Assembly: GCF_030812335.1 (NCBI RefSeq)
Contig: NZ_JAUSSN010000001.1
Location: forward strand, 372,001 to 436,000
DNA: 64,000 nt
Source of the DNA: Pseudarthrobacter oxydans
GTDB lineage: Bacteria; Actinomycetota; Actinomycetes; Actinomycetales; Micrococcaceae
Reading direction: 5' to 3'
Shown: positions 50,168-58,020 of the stretch, piece by piece
Layout of the letters: each line of letters opens with the position of its first letter
How positions within the stretch are numbered: position 1 is the stretch's first letter
The notes under the pieces: model-generated
Told to the model about the DNA's origin: nothing
What the model saw: the letters and a program-made list of their open reading frames with translations, nothing else
Databases searched by the model: none
Made by a program: the position numbers and the translations under genes

Positions 50168-51696
50168 CCGCCGCGACGCACGACGCTCCCGCACTGGCCG
50201 CCCGCGCCGCGCTCAAGCTCCCGTACACGCACGTGGACGATATCTTCGTCGACGGCGTCTGGACCCCGGCGCGCGGCACCGGCCGCAACCCGGTCACCGA
50301 TCCCGCCACCGGCGAAGTCTGGGGCTCCGTCCCGGACGGCACCCCGGAAGACGTGGACGCCGCCGTCGGCGCCGCCCGCCGGGCGTTCGACGACGGCGGT
50401 TGGCCGCGGCTGGCGCCCTCCGAACGGGCCGCGTACCTCCTGCGCATCGCCGAGGAGGTGGAGAAGCGCGCCGGGGAACTCTCGCTGACGAACACCCGCG
50501 AGAACGGATCGCCGGTCTCCGAATCCGCCGGGGCCGCGGCCAACGCCGCGGGCATCTTCCGCTACTTCGCCACCCTCGCCGGCTACCTCGAACGCGAGGA
50601 CGTCCGGGCCTTCCCCAAGGGCGGCGGCGAATCCGTGGTCCGGCGCGAACCGATCGGCGTGTGCGCGCTGATCGCACCCTGGAACTTCCCGATCAACCTG
50701 GTGGTCATCAAACTCGCCCCGGCGCTGCTGGCCGGTTGCACCGTGGTGATCAAACCGGCGTCGCCCACCCCTCTGTCGCTCCGGGTGATCATCGACGCGG
50801 TGGCCGCGGCCGGTGTCCCGGCCGGCGTCGTCAACCTGGTCACCGGGTCCGGGCGGCTGGGAGATGCCCTGGTGAAGCACCCGGGCGTGGACAAGGTGGC
50901 GTTCACCGGGTCGACGCCGGTCGGCCGGAAGATCGCGGCGGCCTGCGGCGAACTGCTGCGCCCCGTCACCCTGGAGCTCGGCGGAAAATCCAGCGCGATC
51001 GTGCTGCCGGACGCGGACCTGGACGCGATGTCCAAGGTGCTGATCCGCTCTTCGATGCGCAACACCGGGCAGACCTGCTATATCTCGACCCGCATCCTGG
51101 CTCCCGCCAGCCGCTACGACGAAGTCGTGGATATGGTCACCGGCACCATCGCCGCCGGAAAGCAGGGCGACCCGCTGGATCCGGACACGGTCTTCGGGCC
51201 CTGCGCGACGGAATCCCAGTACCACACGGTGCTGGAGTATGTGGACTCGGGGCTGGCCGAAGGCGCCCGCGCCACCACCGGCGGGCGCGCGGCGTCCCTG
51301 GGCGGCGGGCTGGAGGGCGGGTACTTCGTGGAACCCACCGTTTTCGCCGACGTCACCCCGGACATGCGGATCTCGCGGGAGGAGATCTTCGGCCCGGTCA
51401 TCTGCATCCTGAGGTACGACGACGCCGGCGGCAGCGCTGACGAGGCCGTTGCGCTGGCGAACAACACGGAGTTCGGGCTGGGCGGGCTGGTGTTCGGCGG
51501 CGATCCGGACGCGGCGCTCGCCGTGGCGGACCGGATGGACACCGGCTCGGTGGGCATCAACTTCTTCGCCTCCAACCACGCCGCACCCTTCGGCGGCCGG
51601 CACGACTCCGGGCTCGGCACCGAGTACGGCATCGAGGGCCTTAACGCGTACCTGAGCTACAAGTCGATCCACCGGAGGCGGCCCGCCCACGGGTAA
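50164..51696 (+). CDS. creC: Aldehyde dehydrogenase (CreC-like hydroxybenzaldehyde dehydrogenase)
   Basis: NAD(P)-dependent dehydrogenase of 510 residues. It has WNFPINLVVIKLAPALLAGC, VTLELGGKSS with general-base Glu271, GQTCYIS with nucleophile Cys305, EEIFGPV and PFGGRHDSGLGTEYG. The GTG start overlaps the phosphohydrolase stop by four bases. Role: oxidation of hydroxybenzaldehyde to hydroxybenzoate, the final step before ring-cleavage pathways. With 3-hydroxybenzoate as product it would feed the neighbouring 3HB6H and gentisate genes. Confidence 0.88.
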   Translation: MTAATHDAPALAARAALKLPYTHVDDIFVDGVWTPARGTGRNPVTDPATGEVWGSVPDGTPEDVDAAVGAARRAFDDGGWPRLAPSERAAYLLRIAEEVEKRAGELSLTNTRENGSPVSESAGAAANAAGIFRYFATLAGYLEREDVRAFPKGGGESVVRREPIGVCALIAPWNFPINLVVIKLAPALLAGCTVVIKPASPTPLSLRVIIDAVAAAGVPAGVVNLVTGSGRLGDALVKHPGVDKVAFTGSTPVGRKIAAACGELLRPVTLELGGKSSAIVLPDADLDAMSKVLIRSSMRNTGQTCYISTRILAPASRYDEVVDMVTGTIAAGKQGDPLDPDTVFGPCATESQYHTVLEYVDSGLAEGARATTGGRAASLGGGLEGGYFVEPTVFADVTPDMRISREEIFGPVICILRYDDAGGSADEAVALANNTEFGLGGLVFGGDPDAALAVADRMDTGSVGINFFASNHAAPFGGRHDSGLGTEYGIEGLNAYLSYKSIHRRRPAHG

Positions 51697-51774
51697 ATCG
51701 GCCCTACCGGCAGGACGGTGGCCGGGCCGATAATCGGGGGTATCCACCCCTTGCAGACTATGGAGGCGATCGAC

Positions 51775-52083
51775 GTGTCGGTTTATACGCTGGGAATTTG
51801 GCTGGTGCACCCGGGCCGCGAGAATGATTTCGTGCAGGCCTGGCGGGATCTGGCCCGGAAGACCCAGGAAGACTTCCCGCACGCGAAGGCCGTGCTGATG
51901 CATGACCACGACGTCCGGAACCGGTTCATCAGCACCGGACCGTGGGAATCCCTGGAACAGGCCGAGCAGTGGCGGGCGTCCGCGACGTTCAAGCAGAGCA
52001 TGGAGGGCATGCGCGAGATGCTGGAGCATTTCGAGGCACGCACCCTGGACGAAGCCGCCAGCATCGGCTGGGACTCGCTCTAG
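51775..52083 (+). CDS. Antibiotic biosynthesis monooxygenase (ABM) fold protein
   Basis: A 102-residue ferredoxin-like alpha/beta-barrel protein. GIWLVHPGRENDFVQAWRDLARK is the ABM start and STGPWESLEQAEQWRASATFKQSMEGMREMLEHFEA the C-terminal half. The GTG at 51775 was chosen because GGAGG lies eight bases upstream; an in-frame ATG at 51760 and a start at 51718 are less supported. It follows the aldehyde dehydrogenase by 78 bp and seems to be the end of the cluster. It may oxidise a quinol, bind a phenol or protect against quinones; function is not known. Its stop shares CTAG with the convergent next gene. Confidence 0.7.
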   Translation: MSVYTLGIWLVHPGRENDFVQAWRDLARKTQEDFPHAKAVLMHDHDVRNRFISTGPWESLEQAEQWRASATFKQSMEGMREMLEHFEARTLDEAASIGWDSL

Positions 52084-52694
52084 CCGCCTGCTTCCACGCC
52101 GGCCAGCGCCGTGAGTACTGCCGGCAGGAGCAGGCCGTTCCGTCCCCACACCGGGTCGAAGACCTCCACGTACCAGGACTCGGCCAGCAGCAGGGCGAGG
52201 GTGTCGTTGGCCTCCTCGGACCAGTCCCGAAGCTGCTCTTCGCCGGCCGGGCCTTCGCTGCTGCCCAGGACTGTCGCCACTTCGCCGTCCTGCAGGGTGA
52301 CGGGGATGGAAGACTGGCTCGCTTCGCCGGGAGCGTGGGCGACGGTCACCAGATCGGTCCGGCCGGACAGCGCCAGGAGCGCGGCCGCCGACTCCACGCT
52401 GCAGAATCCCGTCACGTAGGCGCGCTGCGAGTGCCCCTCTGCGAGCACGCCGGGTTGGGATTCCTTGGTAAAGAGCCCGCTTCGGTTCAGCTCCGCGAGC
52501 TCGCCGGCGATCGCGGTCGTCTCATCGTCGATGCTCGGGGCAAAGGTTCCCGGCTGGTATTCGCTCCGGCCTTCCAGCCAGCGGGCGGTCAGTTCGCCGG
52601 CTGCCGGGATGGTGCCCGCCTGCCGCCAGACCTCGCGGTCCGCCAGGAGCCGCCCGAAGGTGTCCCTTTCGGTGGTGTATCTGTCTTCTGCCAT
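52080..52694 (-). CDS. DUF6919-like hypothetical protein
   Basis: A 204-residue soluble protein resembling the actinobacterial DUF6919 family in segments such as WRQAGTIPAAGELTARWLEGRSEYQPG, SIDDETTAIAGELAELNRSG and LFTKESQPGVLAEGHSQRAYVTGF. Function is unknown. It is convergent with the ABM gene, with overlapping stops in CTAG, and stands alone. The final segment (WSEEANDTLALLLAESWYVEVFDPVWGR) is rich in acidic and aromatic residues. Confidence in being a gene is high; in the family name, moderate. Confidence 0.72.
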   Translation of the reverse strand: MAEDRYTTERDTFGRLLADREVWRQAGTIPAAGELTARWLEGRSEYQPGTFAPSIDDETTAIAGELAELNRSGLFTKESQPGVLAEGHSQRAYVTGFCSVESAAALLALSGRTDLVTVAHAPGEASQSSIPVTLQDGEVATVLGSSEGPAGEEQLRDWSEEANDTLALLLAESWYVEVFDPVWGRNGLLLPAVLTALAGVEAGG

Positions 52695-52877
52695 CGGATC
52701 TACGCCTCCCTGGCGTTGGTGACGTGCGAGGAGCCGCGCAGCACGGCGAAGATGCGGTCGGCTATCCCATCAACCATAGTGAGCCGGTGGGTAATGCGGC
52801 GAGGTCAACGACAAGTCCTCTACCTCCTGTGATCTGCTGGCTTGTTAAGCAATCTAGGCCAGCCGGGCCCGGGTTCG

Positions 52878-52983
52878 CAGATTCTCGTCCCACTTCGTCT
52901 CAAGCGAAGCCCAGTTTGACCTGTCCGCGGACCCGGAAACCATCGGCCCGCTGGCGTTCACCAAGAACCTCCCCGCGGGCTAG
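52878..52983 (+). pseudogene. Possible gene relic, C-terminal fragment
   Basis: Plus-strand codons with strong G/C third positions read SSHFVSSEAQFDLSADPETI and then GPLAFTKNLPAG before a TAG at 52981. There is no start codon or ribosome site, and the frame is closed shortly upstream. It looks like the surviving tail of a deleted gene. No family is recognised. Confidence 0.3.
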
Positions 52984-53065
52984 AGTTCACACTGGGCGTC
53001 GAGCCCCAGAGGAAGTTTTCAGCAACGCCGCGAATCCGCGGCGGAGAAGTACCCGGGAGTCATCA

Positions 53066-53629
53066 GTGCGGCACGGATCCAAGCCCACCATCCGCGACGT
53101 CGCGGAGGCGGCAGGCGTGTCCCTGACCACGGTCTCCTACGTGCTATCCGGCCGCCCCGGCGGCAACACCCGGATCAGCCAGCCCACCCAGGACCGTGTC
53201 CATGCCGCGGCCCGCGAGCTCGGGTATGTGCCCAACCGGGCCGCCCGCGGGATGCGGCGCGGACGCACCGACGTCGTGGCCGTGGCCATCACCGACCTCG
53301 ACGATCCCTGGGACCGCGCGCTCGCCGCGGCGGCCGCCAGGATCCTGCCCCCGCACGGCTACCAGCCGGTCATCCTGGTGGGCGAAAGCTGGCGGCAGTT
53401 TATGCTCTCCGGTGGCGCCGACGGCGTTATCCTCGGCTCCGTGCCGGCGGAGCGCACCTCTGCCGACCTCGAAGCGATGGCGGAACTGGTCGAGCGTGGC
53501 GTGGCCCTGCTGGTTTTCTTGGACACCCTGCAGCCGCAGGGTGTCGACGTCCTGGCGCCGGGGGCCGCGGCGGCGGACGCCGTCGGCGAGCAGGCCGTCG
53601 CAGCGTTGATCGCGCGGCTTCGGGACTAA
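53066..53629 (+). CDS. LacI-type regulator, short form
   Basis: A 187-residue protein, little more than half the 330-350 expected for LacI/GalR regulators. The N-terminus has the full LacI HTH and hinge: TIRDVAEAAGVSLTTVSYVL through TQDRVHAAARELGYVPNRAARGMRRG. The ligand domain begins normally (DVVAVAITDLDDPWDRALAAAAARIL, GGADGVILGSVP) but stops after VLAPGAAAADAVGEQAVAALIARLRD. GGGAG lies six bases before the GTG. It could be a truncated pseudogene product or a functional constitutive binder. Flanking relics on both sides support a decaying neighbourhood. Confidence 0.72.
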   Translation: MRHGSKPTIRDVAEAAGVSLTTVSYVLSGRPGGNTRISQPTQDRVHAAARELGYVPNRAARGMRRGRTDVVAVAITDLDDPWDRALAAAAARILPPHGYQPVILVGESWRQFMLSGGADGVILGSVPAERTSADLEAMAELVERGVALLVFLDTLQPQGVDVLAPGAAAADAVGEQAVAALIARLRD

Positions 53630-53690
53630 CCGCCCGGGCAGCGCGGTCCGGGACAATACCTCTAGCCGTCCTGCAGCGGACGCCGCGCCA

Positions 53691-53935
53691 GCCAGGCCCC
53701 AGTTCGACTACGCGCTGGATCCCAAGCGCGTGGTCATCGATATGGGCGCCAGCCGCCTGTGGGACGCCTCCACCATTGCATCGCTGGACGCCATCACCGA
53801 AAAATACCGACACCACGGCAAGAGCGTGGACGTCGGGGGCCTCAATGACGCCAGTCTCCTAATGCGCCAACGCCTCGATGCGCCAACGCCTCGATGCGCC
53901 AACGCCTCGGCGGCAAGCTCGGCGCCGGCCACTAG
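53691..53935 (+). pseudogene. STAS-domain remnant of a SulP-type anion transporter
   Basis: Only the C-terminal part of a SulP family STAS domain remains: FDYALDPKRVVIDMGASRLW, DASTIASLDAITEKYRHHGK, SVDVGGLNDASLLMRQRL. The intact ending would be GGKLGAGH and a TAG at 53933. A 16-bp triplication at 53862-53909 shifts the frame immediately before that ending. No membrane portion or start is present upstream. Confidence 0.75.
53862..53909 (+). repeat. 16-bp tandem repeat, three exact copies
   Basis: The unit ATGCGCCAACGCCTCG is repeated three times without interruption. Sixteen is not a multiple of three; with one copy the reading frame continues MRQRLGGKLGAGH, with three it is broken. This is typical of replication slippage in a gene no longer under selection. 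Confidence 0.9.
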
Positions 53936-54084
53936 GCCGCGCTCCCGCCCAGTTACTTCTGTCCGCACCCGGAAGGCCACGGCGTGCCGCCCGGATTCGC
54001 AGGGATTTCAGGCTGCGGCCGAGGAGTAACCGGGCAGGAACGCGGGCGGTGCGTGTTGTCTACAGAAGGGCTACGCTCGGGAAG

Positions 54085-54525
54085 ATGACGCAGACCTGGG
54101 ATCCGGGCCAGGGCGGAGTCCTGGAACTTCCTTCCGGCCGTCTGATCCGCGGCCGGGGGCTGCTCCTGCCGTTTCCCGCCGGGCCGCGGCCGGAGTTTGG
54201 CCTCTACCTGCTGGGAAGGCGCCCGGCCCCGGTGCCCTGGGATTCCCGGTGGGTCCGCTGGCGGGATTTACGCCTGCCCGCCGACGACGCCGACACCCTG
54301 GACGCGCTCATGGAGGCCTGGCGCCGGGCCGAGACTGAGCGGGTCGAAGTGGCCTGCTGGGGCGGCCGCGGCCGGACCGGCACCGCCCTGGCCTGCCTTG
54401 CGGTCCTGGACGGCGTCCCGCCCGCGGAAGCCGTGGCCTTCGTGCGGGCGCGCTACCGCAAGGGCGCCGTTGAGACTCCGTGGCAGCGGAAGTACGTCGC
54501 ACGGTTCCAGAGCCCCCGGGCATAG
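54085..54525 (+). CDS. Protein-tyrosine/dual-specificity phosphatase-like protein
   Basis: A 146-residue cytoplasmic protein with the cysteine-phosphatase P-loop CWGGRGRTG (Cys91, Arg97, CX5R followed by Thr-Gly). An upstream general-acid candidate lies in WRDLRLPADDADTL. This short type is common in actinobacteria and often annotated as a protein phosphatase; natural substrates are unknown. The ATG at 54085 has only a very close GGGAAG, so initiation may be leaderless. It stands alone beside the SulP relic. Confidence 0.78.
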   Translation: MTQTWDPGQGGVLELPSGRLIRGRGLLLPFPAGPRPEFGLYLLGRRPAPVPWDSRWVRWRDLRLPADDADTLDALMEAWRRAETERVEVACWGGRGRTGTALACLAVLDGVPPAEAVAFVRARYRKGAVETPWQRKYVARFQSPRA

Positions 54526-54646
54526 GGCGGCTGCATCCCGGCGGCATTAGGTCACACAATTGGGTCTTTTTGTTCGCCGAGGATCGGCCTACCGTGGACA
54601 GACGGAGCCGCCCAGCCCGGGTGGCCGGACCACGGAGGAATATCCC

Positions 54647-54931
54647 ATGACGACGCACGTAGCCGACTGCAGCGTGACCAATTGCTCCTTCAACGACCAC
54701 TCCAACTGCAACGCCGCCGCCATCACCGTCGGGGGCGCCGAAGATCACGCCTCCTGCGCCACCTTCATCGATATCGGTGTCCACGGCGGCCTGCCCAAGG
54801 TCCTCGCCGACGTCGGCGCCTGCCAGCGCACCGAATGCGTCCACAACGACCACCTCATGTGCCAGGCCGCCGAAGTACATGTCGGCCCCGGTGCCGACAA
54901 CGCCGATTGCCTCACCTACGCCCACCGGTAG
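54647..54931 (+). CDS. Double DUF1540 cysteine-motif protein
   Basis: A 94-residue protein made of two copies of the DUF1540 motif: ADCSVTNCSFNDHSNCNAAA with a later Cys in DHASCATF, and GACQRTECVHNDHLMCQAAE with a later Cys in NADCLTY. The eight cysteines and adjacent His/Asp residues are arranged as metal-binding sites. GGAGGAATATCCC precedes the ATG. Function unknown; metal (zinc or iron) binding is likely by composition. It lies 130 bp upstream of the siderophore operon and its iron box. Confidence 0.85.
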   Translation: MTTHVADCSVTNCSFNDHSNCNAAAITVGGAEDHASCATFIDIGVHGGLPKVLADVGACQRTECVHNDHLMCQAAEVHVGPGADNADCLTYAHR

Positions 54932-54990
54932 CCGCACGCACCGGCCACCAGCCAACGAATCACCGCCTCAAGGGAATTAAGTCACACTAG

Positions 54991-55049
54991 TTTGACGTTA
55001 AGGCTTGCCTAAGTAAGGGTTAGCTTAGTCGATGCTGTCTAACGTCAAA
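54991..55049 (+). promoter_or_regulatory. Iron box (DtxR/IdeR type) and 10-bp inverted repeat in front of the siderophore operon
   Basis: TAAGGCTTGCCTAAGTAAG at 54999-55017 matches the DtxR/IdeR consensus at about 12 of 19 positions, and a second TTAGCTTAG half-site follows. TTTGACGTTA (54991-55000) and TAACGTCAAA (55040-55049) form a perfect inverted repeat around it; the first arm holds a TTGACG -35 candidate. Iron-dependent repression of the operon is inferred from the box and the genes. Confidence 0.65.
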
Positions 55050-55063
55050 CGAAGGATTCCTCT

Positions 55064-56662
55064 GTGGCGCCCGTAACCCCTGTGGATGTTCACCCCGTGC
55101 CTCCCGGCACCCAGGCCGGCACTGTGGCCGGCGTCCAGCCCGGCACCGGTTCCCCGGCCCGGCTGGTGCAAAATGCCGCCGCCCACCTCTTCAACGCCCG
55201 CAACTCAGCCGGCTACACGGCCGAGGTGCTCAGGGGCGTCAAGACGGTCGCCGCCAGGGTCTCGGGTTGCACGCGACCGTTCACCGGGGCCACCCCCGGC
55301 GAGCTGAAGCGCCGCGTCGATGGCGTGGACCTGGGAGTTCCGCTGGGGGATACCGCGGCTGCCCTCGAGGAACTGGAGGACGTCTACCTCCGGGACGCCG
55401 TCTATTTCCACGACGCCAAGTACGCGGCGCACCTGAACTGTCCCGTGGTGATCCCGGCCCTCGTTGCCGAGGCAGTCCTGTCCGCCGTGAATTCCTCGAT
55501 GGACACCTGGGACCAGAGTGCGGGCGCCACCATGATCGAACGGCGGCTCATCTCCTGGGCCGCCGGACGGCTCGGGCTGGGCGATTCCGCGGACGGCGTC
55601 TTCACCTCGGGCGGGAGCCAGTCCAATTTCCAGGCCCTGCTGCTGGCCCGGAACCAGACCGTCGAATGGCTGAAACTGGACCCGGAACACGACGGGCTCC
55701 GGCTGCCTTCCCTCCTGGAGAAGCTGCGGATCTTCACCTCCGCGGACAGCCACTTCAGCATCCGAAAGTCCGCGGCCATGCTGGGGCTGGGGTACGACGC
55801 CGTCGTGTCCGTCCGCTGCGGGCAGGACCACCGGATGGATCCGGAGGCGCTCGCCGCGGAACTGGCACGGGCCCGGAACGACGGCCTCATCCCCATGGCG
55901 GTGGTGGCCACGGCCGGGACCACCGACTTCGGGGCCATTGATCCGCTGGACGAACTGGCCGCAGCGGCCCGCGGGCACGGCGCCTGGTTCCACGTCGACG
56001 CAGCCTACGGCGGCGGGCTGATGGTCTCCGGGCGGCACCGGCACCTGCTCGACGGCGTCCACCGGGCGGATTCGGTCACGGTCGACTTCCACAAGACGTT
56101 CTTCCAGCCGGTCAGCTCGAGCGCCCTGCTGGTCCGGGACGCGGCCACGCTGCGGCACGTGACTTTCCACGCCGACTACCTGAACCCGGCCGCCGCCGTC
56201 GACCGCCCCAACCAGGTGGACAAGAGCATCCAGACCACCCGCCGTTTTGACGCCCTGAAGCTGTGGCTGACGCTGCGGATCATGGGTGCCGACGCGCTCG
56301 GGGCGCTCTTTGACGAGGCCATTGACCTGGCGTCGGGTGTGGGTGCCGTCCTGGCTTCCGATCCAGATTTTGAGCTCGCCGCCCCGCCGCAGCTCAGCAC
56401 GCTGGTGTTCCGCTACCGTCCTCTCCGGCCGGACGGCCGCCGGCTGTCAGAGGACGCCGCGGACCGTCTCAACCAGGACATCCGCTCCGCCGTCTTCGCC
56501 TCCGGCGAGGCCGTGGTGGCCGGCACCACCGTCGCGGGCCGTCACTACCTGAAGTTCACCCTGCTGAACGCCGAGGCCGGCGTGGAGGACATCCAAAGCA
56601 TCATCGAGCTGCTCCGGACCACCGGGGCATCGCTGCTGGCCGCCGCGGAGGTGTCCGTATGA
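55064..56662 (+). CDS. desA: PLP-dependent decarboxylase, DesA-like (lysine to cadaverine)
   Basis: Group II pyridoxal-phosphate decarboxylase of 532 residues, which would make cadaverine from lysine as siderophore backbone. TSGGSQSNFQALLLARN, ATAGTTDFGAIDPLDEL, FHVDAAYGGGLM and VDFHKTFFQP with PLP-binding Lys344 are visible. The GTG start has AAGGA seven bases upstream. The order decarboxylase, N-hydroxylase, acyltransferase, NIS synthetase with four-base overlaps equals desABCD of Streptomyces. Other substrates (ornithine, diaminobutyrate) cannot be excluded. Confidence 0.9.
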   Translation: MAPVTPVDVHPVPPGTQAGTVAGVQPGTGSPARLVQNAAAHLFNARNSAGYTAEVLRGVKTVAARVSGCTRPFTGATPGELKRRVDGVDLGVPLGDTAAALEELEDVYLRDAVYFHDAKYAAHLNCPVVIPALVAEAVLSAVNSSMDTWDQSAGATMIERRLISWAAGRLGLGDSADGVFTSGGSQSNFQALLLARNQTVEWLKLDPEHDGLRLPSLLEKLRIFTSADSHFSIRKSAAMLGLGYDAVVSVRCGQDHRMDPEALAAELARARNDGLIPMAVVATAGTTDFGAIDPLDELAAAARGHGAWFHVDAAYGGGLMVSGRHRHLLDGVHRADSVTVDFHKTFFQPVSSSALLVRDAATLRHVTFHADYLNPAAAVDRPNQVDKSIQTTRRFDALKLWLTLRIMGADALGALFDEAIDLASGVGAVLASDPDFELAAPPQLSTLVFRYRPLRPDGRRLSEDAADRLNQDIRSAVFASGEAVVAGTTVAGRHYLKFTLLNAEAGVEDIQSIIELLRTTGASLLAAAEVSV

Positions 56663-58020
56663 ACGCCGGCGCACCGCCGCGGATCCACGACTTCGCCGCG
56701 ATCGGCGTCGGGCCCTTCAACCTGGGCCTCGCGGCGCTGAGCGAGCCCGTCGACGGGCTGGACGGCGTCTTCCTCGAGCGCCGGGAATCCTTCGACTGGC
56801 ACCCCGGGATGATGCTCGAACCGGCCCACCTCCAGGTCCCCTTTATGGCCGACCTGGTGACCCTGGCGGACCCGACGTCGTCGTATTCGTTCCTGAACTT
56901 CCTGAAGCAGACCGGACGGCTGTACCGCTTCTACATCCGGGAAAACTTCTACCCGCTGCGCGCCGAGTACAACCAGTACTGCCAGTGGGTGGCGGGCCAG
57001 CTGGATTCGGTCCGGTTCGGCACGGACGTCCGGGGAATCAGCCACGACGACGGCGTGTACCGCCTGGCGGTGGACGGCCCGGACGGTCCCGGGGTGCTGC
57101 ACGCGCGGCGGCTGGTCCTGGGCACCGGCACCTCGCCCTATGTTCCGGCGGCCTGCGGCGGCATCGTGGACGCCGGGGGACTGGTCCTGCACAACGCCGA
57201 GTACCTGCCGCGGAAAAGTGACCTGCAGCGCCGGCGGAGCATCACGATTGTCGGCAGCGGCCAGAGCGCCGCCGAAATCTACTACGAGCTGCTGCAGGAG
57301 ATCGACGTCCACGGCTACCGGCTGGACTGGGTCACCCGCTCCGGCCGGTTCTTCCCGCTCGAGTACACCAAGCTGACCCTGGAGATGACGTCGCCGGAAT
57401 ATGTGGACTACTTCCACGCCCTGCCGCAGGAGAAGCGCGACGGCCTGGTCAGGAGCCAGAAGAACCTCTACAAAGGCATCAACGCGGAGCTGATCGACGC
57501 CATCTACGACCTGCTCTACACCAAGAGCCTCGCCGGCATGGTGGACACCCGGCTGCTGACCCACTCGGCGCTCACCGGCGCGGCGTGGGACCCGGTGTCG
57601 GCGTCGCACACCCTGCAGCTGCGGCACGAGGAAACGGGCGCCGAGTATGCGCTGGAGACCGAGGCCGTGGTGCTTGCCACCGGCTACAGCTACCGCGAGC
57701 CGGAGTTCCTGGCCGGCGTGCAGCACCGGATCGCACGGGACAACAGCGGCAGGTTCGCCGTGGACCGCAACTACAGCACCGGCGTCGAACCCGGGGAGAT
57801 CTTCGTCCAGAACGCGGAACTGCACACCCACGGCTTCGTCACCCCGGACCTGGGCATGGCCGCCTACCGCAACTCCTGCATCCTGCGCGACATGACCGGC
57901 CGCGAGGTCTATCCGGTGGAGCGCAGCATCGCGTTCCAGCAGTTCGGGCCGCCTCCGGAGGCAGTGCGGCAGGGCGCCGTGCCCGGCGCTGTCCGCGCAG
58001 CGGCGGGGGCGCCGGCATGA
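56659..58020 (+). CDS. desB: Lysine/cadaverine N-hydroxylase (IucD/DesB-like)
   Basis: Flavin-dependent N-monooxygenase of 453 residues. It has the FAD motif FAAIGVGPFNLGLAALSEPV, the segment WHPGMMLEPAHLQVPFMADLV, NADPH motif TIVGSGQSAAEIYYELLQE and ATGYSYREPEFLAGV. It would hydroxylate one amino group of cadaverine. Its ATG overlaps the decarboxylase stop (ATGA). The C-terminus has a Pro/Ala-rich tail after FQQFGPPPEAV. Confidence 0.92.
   Translation: MNAGAPPRIHDFAAIGVGPFNLGLAALSEPVDGLDGVFLERRESFDWHPGMMLEPAHLQVPFMADLVTLADPTSSYSFLNFLKQTGRLYRFYIRENFYPLRAEYNQYCQWVAGQLDSVRFGTDVRGISHDDGVYRLAVDGPDGPGVLHARRLVLGTGTSPYVPAACGGIVDAGGLVLHNAEYLPRKSDLQRRRSITIVGSGQSAAEIYYELLQEIDVHGYRLDWVTRSGRFFPLEYTKLTLEMTSPEYVDYFHALPQEKRDGLVRSQKNLYKGINAELIDAIYDLLYTKSLAGMVDTRLLTHSALTGAAWDPVSASHTLQLRHEETGAEYALETEAVVLATGYSYREPEFLAGVQHRIARDNSGRFAVDRNYSTGVEPGEIFVQNAELHTHGFVTPDLGMAAYRNSCILRDMTGREVYPVERSIAFQQFGPPPEAVRQGAVPGAVRAAAGAPA

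Noticed and set aside
52724..53065. A long N-terminal extension of the LacI-type protein
   Set aside because: The extension is Arg/Pro-rich without a domain and overlaps a relic in another frame; the GTG at 53066 has a well-spaced GGGAG and starts at the HTH.
53862..53909. Tandem repeat as a possible CRISPR array
   Set aside because: The three copies are contiguous with no spacers, only 16 bp long, and lie within a gene relic.
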